A DNA stretch of 11,553 bases from Gemmatimonadota bacterium. GTDB taxonomy: Bacteria > Gemmatimonadota > Gemmatimonadetes > Gemmatimonadales > GWC2-71-9. The stretch covers positions 1 through 11,553 of the forward strand of contig JAGGAG010000083.1 of assembly GCA_017889745.1 (NCBI GenBank). The letters are read 5' to 3'. Under the pieces are notes generated by a model. The model was not told where the DNA came from. It saw nothing but the letters and a program-made list of their open reading frames with translations, and made no database searches. Made by a program: the position numbers and the translations under genes. This document shows positions 6,474 through 11,553 of the stretch, piece by piece. Within the stretch, counting starts at the first letter, position 1; the number at the start of each line of letters is the position of its first letter.

Positions 6474-7968
6474 ACCGGATGGTGATCCGGGCACCCGGCG
6501 GGGGGGCGATGCGGCCCCCGAGACGCTGGCCGAAATGGGCCACGACCAGGTCGGTGACACGCGGCGCGGAGGCCGCGGCGGCACAGGGGCCCGCCGCCTC
6601 CGGCACCTTGTATCCGTCACCGCCCCGGCACGCGAGATACGCGGGAATACCGAGCCGATAGACCTGGTCGGGATAGATCGAGGTGCCGGCCGGCGTGGTG
6701 ACGGGGCCCGCGATGCGCGAGCCCGACGGACGGAACCGGTCCACGGTAAACTCGATGCCCGACACTTGCAGGAACCCTCCACTGCCGAGATTCCGGTCCG
6801 ACACGCCGTTTTCGAGGATCTCCCGGAGCCGCTGCCCCGACACGGGCACCGCGACGACGCGGGTCTCGTCGGCGAAAGGGAACATCGCGGCGATGCTGTA
6901 GTACCAGATCGGCCCGGGCGGGATGATCTCGTCGAGCCGTATCGCGCCGCCGTTTATCACGCCGACATCAGTGCCGGTGCCCAGGCGGATGGCGTCGGCC
7001 ACCAGGTCGCCCAGCACCGTTTCCTGCTGCCGCTGTGGAGCGTCCCGCCCGTCGATCGGCTGCATGACCGTGCCCACGACGTAGTTTGGTCCCTGTCGGA
7101 CCCGCAGGCTGTCCTGCCAGCGGTCCACCACTGCCTGCACCGAGGTGTCCGGCGGCAGGCTCGGCTTCACGTCCAGCAGCCGTGGTGCCTCCTTCCAGTC
7201 CCCCCTGGTGCCCCAGATGGTCATGAACTGCGTGGAGACGGCGTTGGCATCGGCCTTCAGCACGTAGCGCGAGCCGACGGCGACCGAGTGCGCTTCATGC
7301 TCGTGCCCGCCCAGGATCAGGTCGAGCTGTCCTTCGCGGTTGAGCAGGGCCACGTCGGCAGCCAGGGTCTGGTGGGTCAGCGCCACGATGATCTCGGCGC
7401 CCATCGCGGTGAGGGAATCGAGCGCCTCGCTCGCCGCACTGTCGGGCGACCCGCACTGCACATACTTCGGGTACTGGCCCTGCAGCGTCAGTGCGAAGAT
7501 CCCGATCTTCTTCCCGAACACGCGCACGGTGTCCCATGGCAGCACGCCGGGAAATCGCCCGCCATCCGACTGCACGCAGTTGGTGGACAGCCACTTGAAC
7601 GTCGATTCCCCGATGCGCGCGATGAGGGTGTCGCCCGGGATGTCGAACTCGTGGTTGCCGAACGTCGCGTAGTCGAGGCCTGCCGCATTGAGGGCCTGCA
7701 CCATCTGGGTGCCGTTGTAGTAGCGGCTGAGCAGGCTCGGCCCGAGGAAGTCGCCGGCCAGCACGAACAGCACCGGACCCTCGGACGAGATTCGCTGCTT
7801 GAGCGTCGCGAGCCGGGCCAGGCCGCCATTGCCGTCGGAGAGCGTGTCCGCGACGTACACGTCATTGATGGACAGGAATCGCGCCGGGTTGGTGGGGGCC
7901 GGTGCCTTGGGCAGGCCGGTGCAGGCAGCCGCGGCCAGCGCGGTGACGACGAGTACCAGGTTTCGCAA
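6472..7968 (-). CDS. Lipoprotein 5'-nucleotidase / metallophosphatase (UshA-like)
   Basis: About 498 residues from a TTG start at 7968. The start was chosen because it gives a short signal peptide (MRNLVLVVTALAAAAC) with lipobox-like AAAC at Cys16. Longer upstream readings overlap the HD gene and have no leader. The mature protein is predicted to be a periplasmic or outer-membrane-anchored lipoprotein that hydrolyses nucleotides or other phosphate esters. The metallophosphatase domain (about 30-245) has IND-V-Y at 34-38, GD at 72-73, GNHEFD at 104-109, TH at 198-199 and GGHEH at 220-224. The first motif is normally Asp-x-His; here it is Asp36-x-Tyr38. The C-terminal 5'-nucleotidase domain (about 295-490) has ETVLGDLVADA and the substrate-binding NGGAIR at 339-344. 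The gene follows the HD-protein gene by 23 bases and is likely cotranscribed. The substrate cannot be fixed from sequence. The start codon is the least certain part. Confidence 0.88.
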   Translation of the reverse strand: MRNLVLVVTALAAAACTGLPKAPAPTNPARFLSINDVYVADTLSDGNGGLARLATLKQRISSEGPVLFVLAGDFLGPSLLSRYYNGTQMVQALNAAGLDYATFGNHEFDIPGDTLIARIGESTFKWLSTNCVQSDGGRFPGVLPWDTVRVFGKKIGIFALTLQGQYPKYVQCGSPDSAASEALDSLTAMGAEIIVALTHQTLAADVALLNREGQLDLILGGHEHEAHSVAVGSRYVLKADANAVSTQFMTIWGTRGDWKEAPRLLDVKPSLPPDTSVQAVVDRWQDSLRVRQGPNYVVGTVMQPIDGRDAPQRQQETVLGDLVADAIRLGTGTDVGVINGGAIRLDEIIPPGPIWYYSIAAMFPFADETRVVAVPVSGQRLREILENGVSDRNLGSGGFLQVSGIEFTVDRFRPSGSRIAGPVTTPAGTSIYPDQVYRLGIPAYLACRGGDGYKVPEAAGPCAAAASAPRVTDLVVAHFGQRLGGRIAPPPGARITIR

Positions 7969-7991
7969 CGGAGATCCCGGGATGGAGACTG

Positions 7992-8603
7992 TCAGTCCTC
8001 GTGGGCGCGGAGTGCCCGCACCACGTCCGTGCTGAGTCCGCGCAGCTCCTCGAGCATCTCTGGCCGGTGCCAGTCCGACCGGTCCTCGAGCAGTTCGAGC
8101 AGCGAGCGATACCACCAGATGGTCTGTTCTGACGAAGCAGACGACACCGTGCGCACATATTCGGCGCCCAGCCTCCGCAGCGCGGTCAGGGTCAGCCCTG
8201 CGCTGTGGATCTCGTCGGCCACGCAGATATCCACGGCCCGCGGCTCCGCCACCCCGAGGTGGGCCAGATAGTCGTTCTTCACCGCCCGCCATGGCAGCTC
8301 GAAGCCGCGCGCGTCGAAACGGGTCTCGGCCGCATCGCGTGCCACCGCCAGCACCACGGAGCCGAACTTGATGCCGATGTTCTGTTCCATGACCGGGCGA
8401 CGCTCCGGCATCGTCTCCTCGAGGACGAGGTGCAGGATGCCGGCTACGACGGTCGGCTGGTCGGCACTGTACCGGCTCAGGATCACGGCCAGGTTGCCGG
8501 GATGTGCTATGAAGTCGGCGCTTCCGGTCGCCGGGGCACGCGGCACATAGTGCTTCGCCGCGAAGGCGAAGGCGTGATGAATGCGATCGGAGTAACCGTG
8601 CAT
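7992..8603 (-). CDS. Mesh1/SpoT-like HD-domain protein with altered HD motif
   Basis: A 203-residue alpha-helical protein resembling small (p)ppGpp hydrolases (Mesh1, or the SpoT hydrolase domain). The start reads HHAFAFAAKHYVPR, followed by FIAHPGNLAVIL with His34. Next comes AGILHLVLEET, where the family has LLHDVVEDT, then WRAVKNDYLAHL and ICVADEIHSA, where the family has LADKIHNL. Of the four usual metal ligands, His34, His58 and Asp130 are present. The Asp after His58 is Leu59. The catalytic Glu-Asp pair is Glu62-Glu63, and the usual Asn after the ADxIH motif is Ser134. The fold is convincing but normal hydrolase activity is doubtful; it may be inactive, altered or a binding protein. The ATG at 8603 fits the family N-terminus but lacks a clear SD. 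It lies 37 bases after queE and 23 bases before the nucleotidase, all on the same strand. Confidence 0.8.
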   Translation of the reverse strand: MHGYSDRIHHAFAFAAKHYVPRAPATGSADFIAHPGNLAVILSRYSADQPTVVAGILHLVLEETMPERRPVMEQNIGIKFGSVVLAVARDAAETRFDARGFELPWRAVKNDYLAHLGVAEPRAVDICVADEIHSAGLTLTALRRLGAEYVRTVSSASSEQTIWWYRSLLELLEDRSDWHRPEMLEELRGLSTDVVRALRAHED

Positions 8604-8640
8604 GCGGGCGGCTTGCCGTCCAGTCGGTCGTGCGGGATGA

Positions 8641-9276
8641 TCAGGGAATCCCCAGAAGCTTATGCGTCTGGAGGCTCATCTTCCAGCGGGGATGGGCCAG
8701 GCAATAGCGCAAGGCCGCCTCGGTATTGGCTTCGCGGTCGGGCCCGTCCATCGGCTGCAGGTAGAAATGGTCGAAGGCGAGCGACTCAAAACGCTCCGGC
8801 ATCGCCAGTGGCTGGGGGTACACGAGCTTGAGCTCGTCGCCGGACGTGAGCACCACAGGGGCCGCCGCCTTCGGGCTCACGCAGATCCAGTCGAGACCGG
8901 CCGGCGGCGGTCGGGTACCATTCGTTTCCACCCCCACCACGATGCCCCGCCGGTGCAGGGCTTCCACCAACGGCTCGTCGAGCTGCAGCAGTGGCTCCCC
9001 ACCGGTGCACACCACATACGGCGTGCCGCCGGCACCTGCAGGCCAGGCGGAAAGAACCGCATCGGCCAGGGCGTCTGCCGTCGCGAACTTCCCCCCGCCG
9101 GGGCCGTCGGTGCCGACGAAGTCGGTGTCGCAGAACGTGCACGTCGCACCGGCACGGTCTTCCTCGCGCCCGGTCCACAGGTTGCAGCCGGCGAAGCGAC
9201 AGAACACCGCCGCGCGGCCGGTCTGCGCCCCTTCGCCCTGCAGCGTGTAGAACAACTCCTTGACGGCGTAGCTCAT
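8641..9276 (-). CDS. queE: 7-carboxy-7-deazaguanine synthase (radical SAM)
   Basis: A 211-residue radical SAM enzyme that converts 6-carboxy-tetrahydropterin to 7-carboxy-7-deazaguanine in preQ0/queuosine synthesis. It starts MSYAVKELFYTLQGEG, the classic QueE N-terminus. The 4Fe-4S cluster motif is C-x14-C-x2-C at Cys31, Cys46 and Cys49, the longer variant typical of many QueE proteins. SAM and substrate contacts expected for the family are CTGGEP (GGE at 92-94), ETNGT (117-121), SPK (134-136) and a terminal QTHK (203-206). Its ATG overlaps the queC TGA on the minus strand (ATGA), so the two are translationally coupled and in pathway partnership. The length is normal. Confidence 0.96.
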   Translation of the reverse strand: MSYAVKELFYTLQGEGAQTGRAAVFCRFAGCNLWTGREEDRAGATCTFCDTDFVGTDGPGGGKFATADALADAVLSAWPAGAGGTPYVVCTGGEPLLQLDEPLVEALHRRGIVVGVETNGTRPPPAGLDWICVSPKAAAPVVLTSGDELKLVYPQPLAMPERFESLAFDHFYLQPMDGPDREANTEAALRYCLAHPRWKMSLQTHKLLGIP

Positions 9277-9971
9277 GACAGGAGGGCGTACGGCGCCGGG
9301 TCGCGCAGCCCCGCTTCCGCAAATCCCTTGAGGCGGAGAAGGCAGGCGTCGCAGCGGCCGCAGGCCTCACCGCGGGCGTTGGGGTCGTAGCAGGTGCGCG
9401 TCAGGGAAAAATCCACGCCCAGTTCCCGGCCCCTCTGGACGATCTGCCCCTTGGTCATCCGGATGAGGGGAGCATGGATCGTGATGGCGCGCCCTTCCGT
9501 GCCCATCTTCGTGCCCAACTGCGCCATCGCCTCGAAGGCGCGCAGGAACTCGGGGCGGCAATCGGGATACCCGCTGTAGTCGACGGCATTGGCACCGATG
9601 AACAGGTCGCTCGCGTCGAGCGTCTCGCCCCAGCCCAGCGCGAACGACAGGAAGATGGTATTGCGCGCGGGGACGTACGTCACCGGAACCGACGCGTCCA
9701 TGGCGGCGAGCGATCGGTCCTTCGGCACCGCGCTGCCGGTGGTGAGCGCGGAGCCGCCGAACGCGGCGAGGTCGATGTTCAGGATGACGTGGCGCGCGAC
9801 GCCCAGCGCCGACGCCACCCGCCGGGCCGCCTCCAGTTCGATCGCGTGGCGCTGGCCATAGCGAAAGCTCAGCGCGTAGAGCTCGAAGCCCGCTTGGCTG
9901 GCGATAGCACCGGTGGTGGCGGAGTCCATGCCTCCGGAGAGCAGCAACACGGCACGACGGCTTGTCGTCAT
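9273..9971 (-). CDS. queC: 7-cyano-7-deazaguanine (preQ0) synthase
   Basis: A 232-residue ATP-dependent enzyme that converts 7-carboxy-7-deazaguanine and ammonia to preQ0. It has the N-terminal PP-loop SGGMDS at 12-17. FRYGQRHAIELEAA follows at 36-49, then VPARNTIFLSFAL (100-112) and IGANAVDYSGYPDCRPEF (125-142), all diagnostic of QueC. The C-terminal zinc-binding cysteines are Cys194, Cys204, Cys207 and Cys210. It overlaps queE by four bases. It begins 17 bases after the stop of the SRPBCC/epimerase gene. No SD is visible before the ATG, but a -10-like TAGAAT lies six bases upstream (separate entry). Confidence 0.97.
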   Translation of the reverse strand: MTTSRRAVLLLSGGMDSATTGAIASQAGFELYALSFRYGQRHAIELEAARRVASALGVARHVILNIDLAAFGGSALTTGSAVPKDRSLAAMDASVPVTYVPARNTIFLSFALGWGETLDASDLFIGANAVDYSGYPDCRPEFLRAFEAMAQLGTKMGTEGRAITIHAPLIRMTKGQIVQRGRELGVDFSLTRTCYDPNARGEACGRCDACLLRLKGFAEAGLRDPAPYALLS

Positions 9972-9977
9972 GCCGTA

Positions 9978-9983
9978 ATTCTA
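9978..9983 (-). promoter_or_regulatory. -10-like box just upstream of queC
   Basis: On the minus strand TAGAAT, five of six to TATAAT, ends six bases before the queC ATG. No SD precedes this start. If the box is used, transcription would begin at or next to the ATG and give a leaderless queC-queE mRNA. At 17-base spacing the -35 position (CACGTG) is poor, so this is only a suggestion. Confidence 0.25.
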
Positions 9984-9988
9984 ACGCG

Positions 9989-11356
9989 CTAGCGGCCGAG
10001 CACGTGCCTCAGTGCTCGCTCCAGCTGCACGTGCCGGTAGGGGAAGCGGTACTCCTGCAGCAGTTCGGGCAGGACCCGGGTGCTCGCGAGCAGCGTGGCT
10101 TCCGCCATTTCGCCGAAGAGCAGCGTGAGTGCGGCCGCGGGCAGCGGCAGCAGCGCCGGCCGTCCGAGTACCCGTGCCAGTGTGCGGGCCAGCTCGGCGT
10201 TGCGTACCGGGGCAGGGGCAACCGCGTTGAACGCGCCCCGCACCCGGGCGTTCGTCGCCGCGAAGTACAGGAGGGCGATGGTGTCGTCGATCGAGCTCCA
10301 GCCCATCCACTGCCGTCCGCTGCCGACCGGGCCGCCCACGCCGGCCCGGAAGGGAAGCAGCAGCTTGCCCAGCGCACCGCCGGCTGGGGTCAGGACGATC
10401 CCGAACCGTGGGTGGGCCACGCGCACCCCGGCACTCGCGGCCGCGTCGGCTGCGCCCTCCCACGCCCGTACCAGGGAAGGGAAGAATCCGGCGCCGGGTG
10501 CTGCCTCGTCTCCCAGGGGCTCCTCGCCCCGGTCGCCGTAGAAGCCGGTGGCCGACGCTGACACGAGAACCGGCGGCCGCTCGGTCGCTCGGGCGATCGT
10601 GGATGCCAGCAGCCCGGTGGACCGGATGCGACTGTCGATCAGGAGTTGTTTGCGTGCCGACGTCCACCTGCCGCCGGCCACGTTGGCGCCGGCGAGGTTG
10701 ATCACGGCGTCGGCGCCCTCGAGGGCCGAAGCGTCGATCGTCCCCCGGTCGGGATCCCAGGCGCGGTCGCCGGGCCCGGGATGGCTGCGCACCAGCCGCG
10801 TGACCTGATGGCCGCCGGTAGTGAGGAACGGCACAAGCGCCGAGCCGATCAGGCCGGTGGCACCGCTAACGACGAACCGCCGCGGCCCGATGCCCGCATG
10901 CGCCGCGAGGTCGGCGGCAAGCGTGGTGTGCCGGTACAGGAGCATGCGGTCCAGCCTTGCGCGGAGCATCCGCGTCGCGAAGGCCGCGCCGGCGGCCCCC
11001 AACGGCGGCACGCAGGTGATGCAGTCGCGGATGACCGTTACCCCCGCCCCGTCCGGGGTCATGTCGTGCTCGTGCATCCAGCGCGCGAACGGCCCGGACA
11101 CCTGCACGTCCACGAACCGGCGGCCCTGCACTACGTCGCGGTGCACGGCTACCCAGCGCATCGGCACCGGCCCCAGCCTCACCTCGAGCACCACCCGGGC
11201 GCCATTCTCGAGGCCGCCCGTGCGCTCGAGTATCCGCACGTCTTCCCACGGGGGTGTGAGCCGCTCGAACGCCCCCGGTCGGGTGTGCCACTGCCACACC
11301 TCATCCACCGGGCGCTCGATGCGGGTCGTGCGCTCCACGATCAGTCGGTTGGTCAT
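9989..11356 (-). CDS. SRPBCC domain fused to a TIGR01777-type NAD-dependent epimerase (YfcH/SDR39U1-like)
   Basis: About 455 residues in two domains. Residues 1-155 are an SRPBCC (START-like, polyketide cyclase/ligand-binding) domain with the marker stretch EVWQWHTRPGAFERLTPPWE. Residues 160-390 are an atypical short-chain dehydrogenase/epimerase fold. It has the dinucleotide loop SGATGLIGSAL (164-174), DAVINLAGANVAGGRW (216-231), SASATGFYGDRGEE (266-279) and MGWSSIDD (351-358). Residues about 397-453 match the C-terminal DUF1731 extension of this family (GRPALLPLPAAAL). The substrate is unknown; the fusion suggests the SRPBCC half presents a hydrophobic ligand. The ATG at 11356 was chosen because the family starts near here; an in-frame ATG at 11383 would add nine residues (MGPLRGIGA) and cannot be excluded. 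Neither has a strong SD. It is the first gene of the minus-strand block, divergent from the gene at the right edge. Confidence 0.9.
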   Translation of the reverse strand: MTNRLIVERTTRIERPVDEVWQWHTRPGAFERLTPPWEDVRILERTGGLENGARVVLEVRLGPVPMRWVAVHRDVVQGRRFVDVQVSGPFARWMHEHDMTPDGAGVTVIRDCITCVPPLGAAGAAFATRMLRARLDRMLLYRHTTLAADLAAHAGIGPRRFVVSGATGLIGSALVPFLTTGGHQVTRLVRSHPGPGDRAWDPDRGTIDASALEGADAVINLAGANVAGGRWTSARKQLLIDSRIRSTGLLASTIARATERPPVLVSASATGFYGDRGEEPLGDEAAPGAGFFPSLVRAWEGAADAAASAGVRVAHPRFGIVLTPAGGALGKLLLPFRAGVGGPVGSGRQWMGWSSIDDTIALLYFAATNARVRGAFNAVAPAPVRNAELARTLARVLGRPALLPLPAAALTLLFGEMAEATLLASTRVLPELLQEYRFPYRHVQLERALRHVLGR

Positions 11357-11490
11357 GGCCCCGATACCCCGCAACGGCCCCATGGGTTTCCGGTGCCACC
11401 CGCGCCGGGAATCGGTATCGTGCGACGCCAGGATCGTTTAAGTTTGCGCTTCGTTGGCTGCATGCTCACGCCGCACCAGAGGAGGCGACC

Positions 11491-11553
11491 ATCACCAGCA
11501 CCGTTGCCGCCCCGGTCTGGACGCCCAGGGACGCCGAGAAGCTCTACAATATG
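11491..11553 (+). CDS. speA: Probable biosynthetic arginine decarboxylase, N-terminal fragment
   Basis: The last 21 codons of the window read, after the first residue, TSTVAAPVWTPRDAEKLYNM. The block VW-T-x-x-D-A-x-x-LYN matches the N-terminus of biosynthetic arginine decarboxylase (PLP-dependent, arginine to agmatine, polyamine synthesis), where W(S/T)xxD(S/A)xxLYNxxGWG is typical. A strong SD, AGAGGAGG (11478-11485), lies five bases before an ATC at 11491, exactly where a start is expected. No in-frame ATG, GTG or TTG occurs between 11401 and 11491. The true start is therefore either a rare ATC or an ATG misread by one base. Only this short piece is seen, so the name is tentative. Confidence 0.5.
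   Translation, partial: MTSTVAAPVWTPRDAEKLYNM

Noticed and set aside
5842..8271. Very long plus-strand open frame (about 810 codons) opposite the cyclase, nucleotidase and HD genes.
   Set aside because: It crosses three well-recognised minus-strand genes. Its product is low-complexity, rich in Arg, Gly, His and Asp, with no domain.
7969..8292. N-terminal extension of the nucleotidase frame up to an upstream start at 8292.
   Set aside because: It would overlap the HD gene by about 300 bases, reads as Arg-rich non-homologous sequence, and would bury the signal peptide and lipobox that follow the TTG at 7968.
11384..11490. Search for promoters of the divergent SRPBCC/epimerase and arginine decarboxylase genes, around the AT-rich patch GTTTAAGTTT.
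   Set aside because: Only three-of-six hexamer matches with imperfect spacing were found on either strand, too weak to list as promoters, though the patch is the likeliest region.
1..11553. Checked by eye for tRNA genes, rRNA, CRISPR repeats, IS ends and phage or toxin-antitoxin genes.
   Set aside because: No cloverleaf, repeat array, transposase motif, direct-repeat-flanked segment or toxin pair was seen. A tRNA or Rfam scan would be needed to exclude small RNAs fully.

Overview
This is a GC-rich bacterial chromosome segment that is densely coded and has no mobile-element, phage, CRISPR, rRNA or tRNA signal. The best guess for the source is Gemmatimonadota or a similar high-GC soil phylum. 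The grounds are base composition, dense packing, a soluble tandem Ser/Thr kinase and weak or absent Shine-Dalgarno (SD) sites at several starts. This is inference from gene style; no rRNA is present to confirm it.

Layout, left to right. A short plus-strand group holds the C-terminal end of a DUF2339-type membrane protein, an overlapping M3 (oligoendopeptidase F-like) metallopeptidase, and infA (translation initiation factor IF-1). infA converges on a minus-strand cold-shock protein gene, and both share one symmetrical hairpin terminator. Nine same-strand minus genes then run from about 11.4 kb back to 2.3 kb. In transcription order they are: an SRPBCC/NAD-epimerase fusion, queC, queE, a Mesh1-like HD-domain protein, a lipoprotein 5'-nucleotidase/metallophosphatase, a GAF-GGDEF diguanylate cyclase, a CGNR-type zinc-finger regulator, a pseudokinase-kinase fusion, and the cold-shock protein. 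At the right edge a divergent plus-strand gene begins whose first residues look like biosynthetic arginine decarboxylase.

Three functional blocks stand out. (1) queC and queE overlap by 4 bases and encode the 7-carboxy-7-deazaguanine to preQ0 part of queuosine/7-deazaguanine synthesis. queD and folE are not in the window. (2) The HD protein and the secreted nucleotidase follow closely. The HD protein resembles (p)ppGpp hydrolases but has lost the Asp of its HD dyad. (3) The cyclase, zinc-finger protein and tandem kinase are separated by only 4 and 7 bases. They form a compact signalling cassette combining c-di-GMP synthesis, probable DNA binding and Ser/Thr phosphorylation. This is the best candidate here for an undescribed system.

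Other points of note are a cold-shock leader with three successive hairpins, a catalytically dead N-terminal kinase domain, and an apparent ATC start (or sequence error) at the arginine decarboxylase gene. No gene-free stretch exceeds 300 bases. The longest gap is the 190-base cold-shock leader.
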